From the NCBI GenBank assembly GCA_000151295.1, contig GG745346.1:450111-514110 (forward strand): a stretch of 64,000 nucleotides of DNA. The letters are read 5' to 3'. A program made the translations under genes and the position numbers. The DNA is from Allomyces macrogynus ATCC 38327. Its lineage: Eukaryota; Blastocladiomycota; Blastocladiomycetes; Blastocladiales; Blastocladiaceae. Below, in pieces: positions 40,238-52,946 of the stretch. The notes under the pieces are model-generated. The model searched no databases, had not been told where the DNA came from, and was given only the letters and a program-made list of their open reading frames with translations. Each line of letters opens with the position of its first letter. The stretch's first letter is position 1.

Positions 40238-41413
40238 ATGCCAGGGCGTATCAGTCGTCGTGCCCCTGGCCGTATTAGCGGGCCTTCCTCCCAATACTGG
40301 TCGCAGATGCTCCCTATTCCATCTCATCAACTTGCTCATACATTCATTGACGCCGACCACCTCGCACTTCTGCCTGTTCCACCACACTGTCGCTTCCTCA
40401 CCAATCACAATGGCACGGGTGGATCATGGCCAGAGCTGATAACACCAGTCCATTCGCTGGCGTTGAAGGTGCTCTTTGTCACACGGGCTCGGATCTCAGC
40501 GGTTGCCAGCTGGTTCCATCCATCGTTGCGTGAACTCACCATTGGAGTTGTGTGCATAGACAGTGACACGACCTTGGCGAGCTTGTACGACCACTTGCCA
40601 CCTTTGCTGGCAGTTTTCAAGGTCATTTAAGACAATATAACGTACCCTTCCGATTTGGAGATGCATAGCGGTTCAGCTCTCTCGCGAGCGCTTGCTCGAT
40701 ACGCAGCTTTCTATCTTGCTCCATAACATGCTCTTACGCCCTGGTGACGCCGTGCATGTTGTGAACGGGCTCGCTCTAGCGCGGAAGGACGGTACAACGG
40801 TCTCCATGCGGTCGGTTTCGCTCATCGTCACGGCCGATTACGCTGGTCCTGTTGCGCAAGTCCTGCTCTTGGACTGTGCCAGCCAACTGCGTGTCATTGG
40901 CTTTGTCCTTCAACTCGGGGCTCAATGCGACGCGTCCGCCTTGGCCAACTATGGACCGTGGCTCCTCGATCTGTTGCGTGTTGTGCCAATGCAGGTGCAC
41001 CACCGTCAGCGCACCAATGCGGCCGAACCAAGTGGTTACGCAGTTTATGCAGCGATACACATCGCCAACGCTGCATTCGTTGCATTTTGATGGCCGGTCA
41101 TGGCTCTTAACTCGACCGCCACTCAATCCGGTTTCGCTCGTCACTGATTCATGTTGTCGGCTCTTTGCAACCTCAACGCGAACCTTGCAACCTGATCCGT
41201 CATGATGCGCTGGAATGGATCGAAGCGCTCCCGCTCACGTTGCGGTCGCTTGACATCACTTCTTGTCGCTTTGACGAAAGCATGGGCCACCTCCTGCTGG
41301 AAGTTCAGCGTCAGATGGGGACCTGGGGCAAGCGGGGAAAGGCGCGGCTGACGGTTTCTGTGGACGGGAACGATCTTTCGAAGGACGTGAAGCAAGCCCT
41401 GCAGAATGTTTGA
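40238..41413 (+). pseudogene. Decayed F-box/LRR paralogue
   Basis: Three pieces in different frames align in order with the gene at 37737-39578. 40238-40630 carries SLRELTIGVVCIDSDTTLAS, matching LRELTIGLARIEDESTL. 40692-41090 carries RPGDAVHVVNGLALAR and MRSVSLIVTADYAGPVAQV, matching RPDDVVHIVNGLTLAQ and MRSLSLAFSANIAMPLAQV. 41165-41413 carries WIEALPLTLRSLDITSCRFD, matching WIDALSSTLRLLDVTMCGLG. A stop at 40630 and at least two frameshifts separate them, and the N-terminal F-box is missing. Confidence 0.85.
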
Positions 41414-42085
41414 ATGCGCAGCGTAGATTTGGAGGTTGATGATGAACGTAGAAGGTCAAGCGCGCATATGATGCCTTGGTGCAAGTGCCGCTACGATAAA
41501 GGCGAACCTATCCATGTTTTTGTCCAACAGCAAGCGAGAGCAATGGTTTTCACTCACCGACTGTGAGCAGGATTGTTATCCCGCCTGGTGCATTTGCACG
41601 ACCCCTGGCCAACTTTCTGCAAGTTGCGAAAGGCGTGCGCAACAACGCATGTCATGGGTGACAATGAGTGCATTGTTCGGAACATCTCAGTCCAACTTTT
41701 GTCTTCATTGATTCCCTGCCTCGGTTCCCCAACTCATGCACCGCACGCGTTTCCACAATTTCTCATGCTATTACCTTGGCTGTCATTTGACCCAATGGTG
41801 AACTCATCACCGAAACTGTCTAAACGTTGTATAAGATTGGAGCACGGTTCAATCGAGCGCGAATCAAACTGACATCAAATTGGAATGGCAACACAATCAA
41901 CACGCAAAGCTTCCATGGGCCAAACAGCGAGCAACTCAAAGGGCCTGGATAATGAAACTATCCCGGTTATGTTTTGGCTCACGGATGAAGTACACACATA
42001 AAAAATTCATTTTGCATTACCTGCTGATCAACGCCATCTCCACACCTCCATCCCATTCTCTTTGGTTTTCGCGTCCTCCATTACA
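41414..42085. other. Spacer, no gene seen
   Basis: About 0.67 kb of relatively AT-rich DNA between the pseudogene and the convergent LRR gene. No frame looks protein-like. Confidence 0.5.
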
Positions 42086-43975
42086 TCAAACTTCCCCATT
42101 CAACACGATGAGCTTCGACCGTTCAGAGCGCGAGAGCTGCGCTGCCACCTTCAGCATGTCCTCGGCGTAATCCGACGTCATGCCACAACGTCGAACGTTG
42201 AGCCAGCGCAACGAGACTGGTAGCGTCAAGAGCCACTTGAGCGGTGGCCGCCTGTCATGGTGTTGTTTTTGGCCATTTCCGAGCAGTCTGGGCGTAGGAT
42301 TGAGCCCCCCGTTTCCGCTCAAATTAAGTGAAAGCAACGTGCGTGGGAGGGATGCCGTGTCAGGCGACGTCAGACCAGCAGACACAAGACTCAGGTGCTT
42401 GAGGAGTGGCGGCCAGTAGCTGGCGAGCTGCTGGAGCATGTCGTCTCCAAGGCAGCAGTAATCGAAATTGAGCCGCGTCAACGACGCCGGGAATCGCCAT
42501 GGCTGGCCCAGAGTCAGTGATGGCTTGTACACGTTAAGCAGCGTCAGAGTGGTGAGCGACAAAGGGAGCGGGTGCAGCGCAGAAAGAGGGAACTGCCGCT
42601 GGTACGTGTTGAATCTGCGGGCAAACTCGACCACGGGCGTGGCGCTGAAACTGAGCTCGCGGAAAGACGGGGACGCACAGACGTGACGCACCACGTCGCG
42701 TACGAGTTTGGGCGACCAGGCTGGAATCTTGACGAAGAGCGAGTGCATGGGCAGCGGGAGATAGAAAAGTACAGATAGGACTAAGTCAATCTCGTCATCA
42801 CCCCAGCGACCCTCTTTCTGCGCGGCAATAAATTCGAGATTGTCGACAGAGAGCTTGGAGCTGGCAGAGTGGCACGCGTCCTCCCAGCCTTTGCCAAAAC
42901 GCTTAGGAACGATAGGGCGGCCAGAATCGTCGCGTTCCAGTCGAAGCGGCGTCAATTCAAGTGACAGCGATTGCATGCGCACTTGTTGTTTGCGTGCTGC
43001 GAGACCTGCAAGCACCACTGGCACGTCCTCAACACGCAAAAAGTCGTGCTTGAAGGTGGCCAAATTGTCAAGGGTAGCAAGTGCGCCTGCAAGAACGTGC
43101 GCTTCCGATCCACCATAATAAGGAAATGATTCGCTGGTCCACGACAATTGCAGCGTCGTGAGCGTGCAGGGAACGTGTTTGTAGAGCGTGGCAAGCATGC
43201 CGTGTGGAAGGTCGTCTTCGTCTTGAAAGGCGAACGACAATCGCGTGAGATTTTGCGGAAATTGGCGCCGAAAACATTGCGGCAGGATCGCCACCCCGTT
43301 TAAATCGAGCCACGCAACAGACGCTGGAAAAGCAGGCCATGATTCAGGGCAGACAGGTTCATCGCCAAGATTGTCTCCAATGCGGACAAAGCGACAGTTT
43401 GGCGGAATGGATGGGCCAGGCAAGGTGTCCAACACAAAATGTCGTAGCTGCTTTGCAGGTAACTTGACGGACGACCACTTGTACGAGTAACGGGACCATG
43501 AAAAGTCGTTATCACTGGGGCGGACCGATCGTGGTGGAAGGTGCTGGCGATCATGATCGCGCGTAGGCAAAATGAGACGGATTTCCGTTGCAGGCTTGCA
43601 ACTGCTGCCCTGAGCCCACGTCACGTCGTAATATCCAACATAGTGCCCTTGGCTAAGCCATCTTGCCCAAGAACGATCATCCTGTGTGCGGTTCACAAGG
43701 AATGTAGGCCATCTTCCGTTGCGCGGCCGTTGGCGCACTGTCGCATGTACTGCTGGCGCAAAGAGGGCAGGCGATATGATCGCCAAGTGAAGCAGCGTGG
43801 ATCGATCAGCAAAGTCATTGATGTGCTTGCAAACTCGTTCGAGGATATCGTATGGGAGGTGCTCAAGTGACAACACGCGCGTGGCAACTGTAACTGGCAA
43901 AGATGGCGGAGAATCCTGGGCGCTTCCGTTTTGGATTCCAGAGCCCTCCACTCTCGTCGCTTTGGTCTTCGCCAT
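42086..43975 (-). CDS. F-box/LRR protein (minus-strand member)
   Basis: 629 residues from the ATG at 43975 (MAKTKATRV...); a further ATG at 44062 is possible. F-box-like start VLSLEHLPYDILERVCKHIN then LLHLAIISPALFAPAVHATV, closely parallel to the 37737 gene. LRRs follow: VAWLDLNGVAILPQCF, LTRLSFAFQDEDD, LTTLQLSWTSESFPYYGGSE, FRELSFSATPVVEF, LTTLTLLNVYKPSL, LTRLNFDYCCLGDDML, LKHLSLVSAGLTSP, LLSLNLSGNGGLNP, LRWLNVRRCGMT. Single exon, intact. Opposite orientation to its paralogues. Confidence 0.75.
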   Translation of the reverse strand: MAKTKATRVEGSGIQNGSAQDSPPSLPVTVATRVLSLEHLPYDILERVCKHINDFADRSTLLHLAIISPALFAPAVHATVRQRPRNGRWPTFLVNRTQDDRSWARWLSQGHYVGYYDVTWAQGSSCKPATEIRLILPTRDHDRQHLPPRSVRPSDNDFSWSRYSYKWSSVKLPAKQLRHFVLDTLPGPSIPPNCRFVRIGDNLGDEPVCPESWPAFPASVAWLDLNGVAILPQCFRRQFPQNLTRLSFAFQDEDDLPHGMLATLYKHVPCTLTTLQLSWTSESFPYYGGSEAHVLAGALATLDNLATFKHDFLRVEDVPVVLAGLAARKQQVRMQSLSLELTPLRLERDDSGRPIVPKRFGKGWEDACHSASSKLSVDNLEFIAAQKEGRWGDDEIDLVLSVLFYLPLPMHSLFVKIPAWSPKLVRDVVRHVCASPSFRELSFSATPVVEFARRFNTYQRQFPLSALHPLPLSLTTLTLLNVYKPSLTLGQPWRFPASLTRLNFDYCCLGDDMLQQLASYWPPLLKHLSLVSAGLTSPDTASLPRTLLSLNLSGNGGLNPTPRLLGNGQKQHHDRRPPLKWLLTLPVSLRWLNVRRCGMTSDYAEDMLKVAAQLSRSERSKLIVLNGEV

Positions 43976-44312
43976 GGTCAAGGTCGCATGCACTGCGTAG
44001 ACGCGTTGGTGGTTGGTGTTGGAGGTTGAGGAGAAAGCTTGACGCTGTGCACCAAAATGCACGAAACGTCCCTCAATACGCCCGTGTTGTTGCCAACGCG
44101 TGGTTCACCACAACTTGAGCTGGCAACGCGGGTCCAGCAACATATCACGCTGCCGCACATGATAGAGTCAACACCAGTGTTGGCATGTGCCTGGCTGCGC
44201 ACCAACCAACACACACGTGCATCGCGCGCAGCACGCGGTGAACGTTGAACCACACACTTCTCGCGTGCAACGATCACTCCCAACCCCACCACAACCGCCA
44301 GCCACCAGCACC
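43976..44312. promoter_or_regulatory. Divergent promoter between LRR gene and MetAP2 copy 2
   Basis: A 337-bp gap between outward-facing genes. No clear box; it must hold both promoters. Confidence 0.4.
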
Positions 44313-45848
<1,536 letters not shown>

Positions 45849-46664
45849 TTGGGATGTGGAGACGTGTGTTGACGGTTGGCGCCTATCGCGGCCAGATGGG
45901 CCCCTGGCACAAATTTGTACCTTGGCGTGTTTCAGACCAAGTTCATTTGATTTGGCCTTTCTGTTTCTGTCGTCTTTTTCAACAACGGTTGCTGCTGTTT
46001 CGAGCAAGGCCGGTCAGTTTGGACCCTTACAGGTCCGTTCTGGCACACAAATGGGTTGCTTTGCCCCGCAATCTGTCGAGGAACCCCATTCACGATCGGA
46101 CGTCACGAGTGCGCCGTTGCACGAACCGGCACCAGGCCAGACCTATCCCATACGTCTCGATCCGGCAGCACCATCATTTCCGAGCGGACACCCGGCCAAC
46201 ATGCGTGAGCGAGCGCGTCACTGGCGCAAGGGAACGTGCGGCATATGGATGCCGGGCTGTCGACAGCCTCAGCATGATCGTCTTTTCGTCTTATCGCCAG
46301 TCGCCGGATGATGAGGCGCGTCTCTCACTGGCGTCTCGCGGCCGAGGACAGCCTCTGCACGCGCACCTCTCGGCACCGTAAATCAGGGCAGCGCGCACCG
46401 CGCGACAGCCAAAGTGCTCCGGTGCGCAATACTTCCTCTCGTCTGCCTCCTATACGACCGGCCGACTGACTAACAACGACACGCGCGCGGCCGCGTCAAC
46501 AACGACGATCCCGACACGCCAGCCTCTCTACCTCGACGACGCCCATCCCAGGGATCCCTGGCGGCAACCGTCACCGCTCGCGCAGCAAAGCACTGCGCGT
46601 TCCACAACAACCTCCGGACGCGTCTGCTGCCAGCTCGCCACCAAGTTCGCACTCACCACCCATC
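45849..46664. other. Spacer, no gene seen
   Basis: About 0.8 kb between MetAP2 copy 2 and the antiporter relic. No convincing frame. Confidence 0.5.
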
Positions 46665-49589
46665 ATGGTCGCTCTCCACGCGCTTTTTGCTGGCGCCATG
46701 CTGACAAATCTCGGCTCTACTGTGGCGCGACTCGTCAAGAGCGCGTCCCACGACTCGATGTGGGACGGCGGCAACCCGTTTGCGAGCACGTCCAACCCGC
46801 TACCGCTGTTTCTCGTGCAAGTAATCATTGTCGTCGTGATGAGCGCGTGCTGGGCATCGGATTCCTGGCGATGTGTTGCGAATGCGCATTAGTCCCGGCA
46901 TGTTTGGTCTGATTGCCAACTTTGGTCTCGTTCTGTAGTTGTTCATTGTAGGACCCGAGCTCGACCCACGCATGGTTACGATCAACCCGCGCAAGTCGGT
47001 GGTGAGTACTTTGCCAGTCTGATCCACCAGCCGACGCGCGCTGGCTCACTTTGTTGCGGCCCTCCGTCCAGGCCATTTCTGTCCCGGGCATTGTCGTTCC
47101 GCTTGGGGCGGTACTTGATTCTCCACGCTGCAGGCCATCAAGGGAGAACATAACTGACCTTTGACCTCCCATTCACGCCAGGGCGTCGCCATGTCGTTTA
47201 GCGCTTTATGAGACACTCATGCCCGCCGACCTAGGTTCCATTCTCGTCATTCATCCTGTTTCTCGGCGTCGCCATGTCGATCACGGCGTTCCCGGTCCTC
47301 GCGCGCATCCTGACCGAGACCAACCTGCTCACCACGCGCGTCGGGATTACGACCATATCCGCGGCGGCCGTGGATGATGTGGTTACGTGGTCGATGCTCG
47401 CGGTGGTGATTGCAATCAGTATGTATTTAAAGCTCTTACAGCATGGAGCGGCGCGTCCGCCCTCACGGCACTCTACACGTTCCTCGTCCTGCTCGCGTTT
47501 GCTGCCTTCACGATTTTCGCTGTCCGCCCCGTGCTCGTGCGACTCACCCAACGCTCCGCGACGCTCAACGAGTTCCTCGTGCTTCGTCACGTTCATTCTC
47601 ATCTTCGCGTCGGCCATGTTCACCGAAGTCATTGGCGTACACGCCATTTTCGGCGCGTTCCTCGTCGGCGTGATCATCCCGCATGAGTCCGGATTCGCCA
47701 TCGCACTGACCGAAAAAGTCGAAGATCTCGTCACGATCGTGCTGTTCCCGTTCTCTTTTGCCCTGTCTGGCCTCAAGGCGCGGCTCGGCCTGCTGCCACC
47801 TGGAGTCTGCTGGTCCTCGTTCTCGTCACCGCGTGCGCCGGTATAATTGTCGGGTGCACAATGGCGTAGCGGTTCACGGGGCTCAACTGGCGCGACTCGA
47901 TCGGGGTCGGGATCCTGATGAACACCAATGGGCTCGTGGAACTGATCGTGCTCAATGTCGGGCTCGACGCCGTCGTGATTTCCCCGCGCATCCACGCGAT
48001 TTGCGTGCTCATGGCAATCCTGACCATGCTGATCACGACGCCCGTCGTCTTTTGGATGAAACTTGGCCACGACGAACTCGCCGAGCACGACCGCGCGCTT
48101 GCCGCGGGTACGCCCCATGGTGACGACTCGTAGCTGGTCGTCGTCGCGCTGGACGCGATAGACCACGTGCCCGCCATCATGGCTGTCAAGCGCTCGCGCA
48201 CCCGACGCACGCGCTGCGGCTAACCGAACCGACGGACCGCACGTCGGCGGTCATGCGCGCCAAGGACTGCGCGCGCGCGCTCGCCAAGGACGCGGTCATC
48301 AACGTCTTCCGCACTTTCGGCTCCCTGTCCCGCGTCCCGGTCGTGGGGACCGCGCTCGAAATCGCGCCGCGCGCCGAGTGGGGGCGCGCGATTGCTGCGG
48401 CGGTCGCAGCGGTGCGAGCCCCGCTGGCGGTGATTGTTGCGCACGAGTTGATAAACGTCGGGACGGCCGAAGTTGCAGTCAAGACGTGCGCGCACGTGCA
48501 TGCGGTCGCGGTAGTGGTTGACAGGCACAACGCAGCCGCGGTAGGGGACGAGGAGGTCGCGATCGTCCAGGCGCTGGTGCGCGTGACCGTGCCGGCACAG
48601 CTCGTGCTGTACTTCCTCGGCGGCGCCGACGACCGCGCGGCGATGGCGCTCGTCGCGCACATGGCACGGCCCGGGGCGGTTCGCGCCCGTCACGGTCGTG
48701 CACATGCGGTACGGCACTGCTTCCTGCGGATGGACCGGCGATCAAGGGATGCCAAGCGCGGGGCCCCAAGCCCTTTGGCCGCGAGCTTCGTCACGGCGGT
48801 TTCGGCGAACAGTCGGGCACGCAAGCGACTGCTCCTGGACTCGGGTCCGGGCCGAACGACTCGCTCGCGGTGCTCGTGCCGGAGACTGCCGACGAAGAGG
48901 CGCTGCCGACCACGAGCCCCGCGGGCAAGTTGCCGCTGACGTGGAAGATTTCGGGCTCGTCGTCGCACAGTGGCGGCGGCGGGATCTTGAGCCCGGCGCG
49001 GCAGCTTGTCAGATCCCTGACCCGCGGAACGGCCGCGTCGGCGTCGCCCGTGGTCTCCCCCGACGAAGCGGCGCTCGACACGCTCGTTGCGGCCGTACCG
49101 AGCGCGAACGTGGTCGATCTGCACAGTGCCGACCCAGCGCGCGCGGTCGTTGACCACGCCGCGTCGCTCACCAAGACCGCGGGACCCGACGACGTCGTTG
49201 TGATCGGCCGGCAACACGCGGTCGTCACCATGGTTGCGGCGGCCGCAGCGGACGACGAGGAGATTGTGCCCGCGGCCGCGTCGGGCGTTACGCGCCGGTC
49301 GCTCCTCGCGCTGTCGGGCATTTTCCGAGGGACGGTCGCCACGCCGGGAGAGGTGGATGTCGCGGTGGATCCGGACCGGGCCGCGTTGGGCGAGGTTGGC
49401 GCGCGGTTGGTGGCGGCCGAAGGTGGGGTCCTGGTGGTCGTGCAGGCAGGCGCGGCCGAGTTGGAGGGAGTGCGCGTGGCAGCCGTGGATGCCGAGGCGC
49501 CGCTGTTGATGGACCGGGTGGAGGAGCATGCGGCGGTGCCGGGGAGTCCGCGTGCAGGGCAGGAGGGACGCGATGTCAAGGGCGAGTAG
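46665..49589 (+). pseudogene. Decayed K+(Na+)/H+ antiporter (CPA2 family, Kha1-like)
   Basis: Pieces occur in the right order for a fungal Kha1-type antiporter. The N-terminal DGGNPFASTSNPLPLFLVQV is at ~46.77 kb. LIANFGLVL is cut by TAG at 46936. A block reading MSITAFPVLARILTETNLLT with VDDVVTWSMLAVVIAI is at ~47.27 kb. FTEVIGVHAIFGAFLVGVII with PHESGFAIALTEKVEDLVTI is at ~47.6 kb. A frameshift lies near 47,800, TAG at 47867, then [19 protein letters not shown]. The cytosolic tail survives in shifted frames, including FLGGADDRAAMALVAHM near 48.6 kb and a 239-residue open frame 48870-49589. The membrane segment between ~46,990 and 47,230 is largely lost. A GTGAGT...CAG intron remains at ~47.0 kb, so this is not a retrocopy. 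Confidence 0.8.
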
Positions 49590-50087
49590 GAGTACAGATG
49601 GACGGCGGCGCGGGACGGTGCCGATCAGTGTCGGATCATGAGGGGCCGGGCAGGCTGCGCGCGATGTCAACGGCGGCGCAGGGCGCTGCCAAGCAGTGGT
49701 GGATGACGGCGGGCAGGAACGGGTGGGACCAAACGCTGATGTAAATAATATGCATGGAATAGTCATTAGATTGTTGATGGCCAAACGTTGTTGCGTTGCA
49801 GATTTTTCTCGAGTTTCTTGTGTGACAGTGTTGCTTTGCCGAGCCTTGACCGCACGCACGCGCAAGTCACGCTTTACGTCCATGCAAGAATCGCAGAGCC
49901 CGCCGTCAAGATGAAGTTGCACGCTTTGCTTCAAGGGAGTGTTCTCTCTTTGCTTTCACTTTGCTTTCACTTTGCTTTCTCTTTGCTATCTCGTTGCTTT
50001 CTCGTTGCTCGCGCCCATCGCTTCCTCGCTCTCGCCCGCCCCCACCATCTCCTCCCCCCTCGCCCCCGTGGCCCGCTGCTATCCGCC
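49590..50087. other. PKA upstream region with pyrimidine-rich repeat
   Basis: Holds the PKA promoter and 5' UTR. 49949-50010 is a run of imperfect CTTTGCTTTCA-type units. The frame is open here, but the encoded Leu/Phe-rich stretch is probably not translated. Confidence 0.5.
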
Positions 50088-52276
50088 ATGCTCGCCGCGC
50101 CCTCTGCCGCCGCGCCGTCGCTCACTGCCGCTGCCGCTGCTGCCGCGAAGCCGCCGCGCACGCCCACGCTTGCGCTACACCGCACCTTACTCCACGCATC
50201 ATCCTCGGCCGCGCCCTCGGCCGCGCCCGCGCCCAGCTCGCGCCAGCCTGTCCCGGCGTCGCCACGCCCGCCCGCCAAGCGGCCGCACGGCGCGCGCCCG
50301 ACGCGCCGCGCCAGCAAGCGCACGAGCCCGAGCGGCAGTAGCAGCAGCAGCAGCAGCAGCAGCAACGGCAACAGCAGCGCCAGCAGTAGAAAGGCAAGTG
50401 GCGCGACGCAATCTGGGACCCCCACGAGTGCTGCTCGGCCTGTGCCAGCGATGCAAGGGACCAGCACCAGAAAAAGCACCAGCGCTGCTGCGACTTCCGG
50501 GCCGACCTCGTCGACGATGGCGCCGCGCCCCACCGCCACGAACGCAACCGCCCCCGCGCAAACGCCTGCCGCCGCGCCAGTGGTGCGCGCACCGGCCACC
50601 GACGACGCGCGCGAGGCTATGCCGCATGCGACCGCGGCCGTTGCTACTTCGAAGACGACCTTGTCGACGACGACAGCACCGACTCGCGACCACGTCACGC
50701 TGCCGGCCCCGGCGCTCCCGACCCCCGCTGCGTCGTACGCCGTGGTCGCGCCCAAGCAGCAGGAGCCCGCGCCGGTCAGCAAGACTTGCAGCAGCAGTAT
50801 GACGACGAGCTACTTGATGGCCTCGCCGCCGCAGTCGCCCGTGCTCACTGCCGCGCCGGCACCATTGCTACCAGCCCCGACTACGCTCAACTCCGCGGCT
50901 CCCGCAAAGGACGGCGCGATACCGGCTCTCGCTCTCGCGCACGAAGTGCCGACCGCGCCCAAGCTGGCCGCTGCGTCCATTCCGACCCCACCCGCCGTCG
51001 AGCACGCGCACCCGCTCCTGTGGGCCCCGTCGTCGTCGTCGTCGTCGTCGTCCGCGTCGCCGCTACCCAAGCCGACGCGCGCGCTCAGCACCGCCTCAGA
51101 CGCGTCTTCGGACCTGGCCTCGACCGCACGCATCGCACCGCTCGCCAAGCCCGCCGCCACCGCCATTTCCGCCCCACGGCGCCTGCACCTCGGCGACTTC
51201 CAGCTGCTCGAGACGCTCGGCACCGGCACGTTTGGCCGCGTGCACCTGGCGCGGCACCGCTCGGCAACCAGCCAGTACTATGCGATGAAAGTGCTGGCCA
51301 AGACGGATGTCGTGCGGCTCAAGCAGGTCGCGCACATCAACTCGGAGCGTGCGATCCTCGCGCGCGTGCACCACCCGTTCCTCGTCAATATGGTCGCCAC
51401 GTTCCACGACGCGCGCAACTTGTACATGCTGCTCGAGTACGTTTCGGGCGGGGAGTTATTTACGTACTTGCGCCGCGTCGGCCGGCTGCACCCGAATGCG
51501 GCACGGTTTTATGCGGCCGAGATTGTTACGGCGATTGAGCACTTGCATGCGCGCGAGATAACTTACCGCGATTTGAAGCCTGAGGTGCGTTGTTTTTGGG
51601 GCGGGTGAGCTGGTGAGTGTGGACCGAGACTGATTTTGGTCAATCGACAGAACCTCTTGATCGACGCGCAGGGCCACATCAAAATCACCGACTTCGGGTT
51701 CGCCAAGGTCGTGCCGGACCGCACCTGGACACTCTGCGGCACGCCCGAGTACCTGGCCCCGGAAATCATCAAGGGCACGGGCCACGGCAAGGCCGTCGAC
51801 TGGTGGTCGCTCGGCGTACGCAGTTTTCTTTTGCCGTGCTGTTAATGCCGCACTAGCAACTGACGTTGAACCCATCTTACCAGATCCTCATCTTCGAGCT
51901 CCTCTGCGGGTACCCGCCGTTCTACGACGACTCGCCGTACGGCATCTATGAAAAGATCCTGGCCGGCCGGTTACAATTCCCGGCGTTCGTCGACGCGGCT
52001 GCGCGCGACCTGATTCGCAACTTGCTCGCACACGACTGGACCAAGCGGCTCGGCGCGCTCAAGGGCGGCGCGTCGGATATCAAGAACCACCGGTGGTTTG
52101 CGAACATTGACTGGGACGAGTTGGTCGCGCGCCGTGTCACGCCGCCCATGGTCCCGCGCGTGCACGGACCGGGCGATACCAACAACTTTGAAAAGTACCC
52201 GGAACCGGACCCGCACGCGCTCGCGCCCTGCTGGACGGCGCCGGATCATTACGGGCACTTGTTCCCGGATTTTTGA
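50088..52276 (+). CDS. cAMP-dependent protein kinase catalytic subunit (PKA) with long N-terminal extension
   Basis: Ser/Thr kinase of cAMP signalling. Exons 50088-51584, 51651-51815 and 51884-52276, 684 residues. The kinase domain occupies the last ~320: [13 protein letters not shown] (Gly loop), YYAMKVL (ATP Lys), NSERAIL, YRDLKPE then NLLID (catalytic loop split by intron 1), DFGFAK, and the PKA-specific activation loop [19 protein letters not shown]. It ends in the FxxF-like tail (HLFPDF, a variant), with NNFEKYPE before it. The first ~360 residues are Ala/Pro/Ser/Thr-rich with poly-Ser tracts coded by AGC (50335-50390) and GTC/TCG runs (51023-51055). Such extensions occur in fungal PKAs. 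The true start is uncertain; the frame is open from 49788. Confidence 0.9.
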
Positions 52277-52946
52277 GCGGCGAGCGGTGACCAAGCCGCG
52301 GCCACACACGTGCGCGCGCGCCGTGCTTGCGGTATTTGCTTTTGACGGCGAGTGCTCGGCCGGTCGTTGACGGGGTCGCGGCGCGCTGCATGCCGTCTCG
52401 TGACGTTCCGTCCACGCCGGCGTCCATGAACCAGGGCGCCGATGCGCGTCGTGCTTGACGGATGTGGTTGCACGGACGCCGCATTATTGCACCCGATCCC
52501 CGCCGTGTCTCGGGCGATTTGGCGTCGCTAACGAGGAGCGACTCGCAGTCTTCCCGCCTGTGATGGCTCTCACCCACCTCCGCCTCTCATTTCCTCTTTC
52601 CTCGGCCCGAGGGAGGATCCTGTACCATACCCGCTTGTCCGAGTGATGCTCTTGCTCTTGTACTCTTTGCCCTTTTTGTCGCCGTTTCGCGCTTTTCTTG
52701 CTCTGTACCTGCTGGCCTTGGTTCTCCCATTTTGATTTTTGCTTTGTGTCGAGTTTTGGGTCGTGGGCCGTGCTGTTTCCGGGTGCCCTGCCGTTTTTGT
52801 CATCGAGTTGAGTTGAATCCGCACGCCTTTTTGCTCTTTGTTGTTGGTCTTTCGTATTCAAAATGACCCTCCACACAATGAACGTCTGTGACCTGCACCA
52901 ATTGTCCACGAACCATCGGCGACGCGCAAGACGCGCAAGCCGCCGA
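52277..52946. other. Convergent 3' spacer, no gene seen
   Basis: About 0.67 kb between the convergent PKA and ERI1-like genes. Contains T-rich stretches on plus (52,620-52,860) suitable for 3' ends; no gene. Confidence 0.5.

Noticed and set aside
48186..49934. Minus-strand frames over the antiporter relic tail
   Set aside because: Arg/Ala/Ser/Pro-rich without motifs; plus-strand pieces align in order with the antiporter family.
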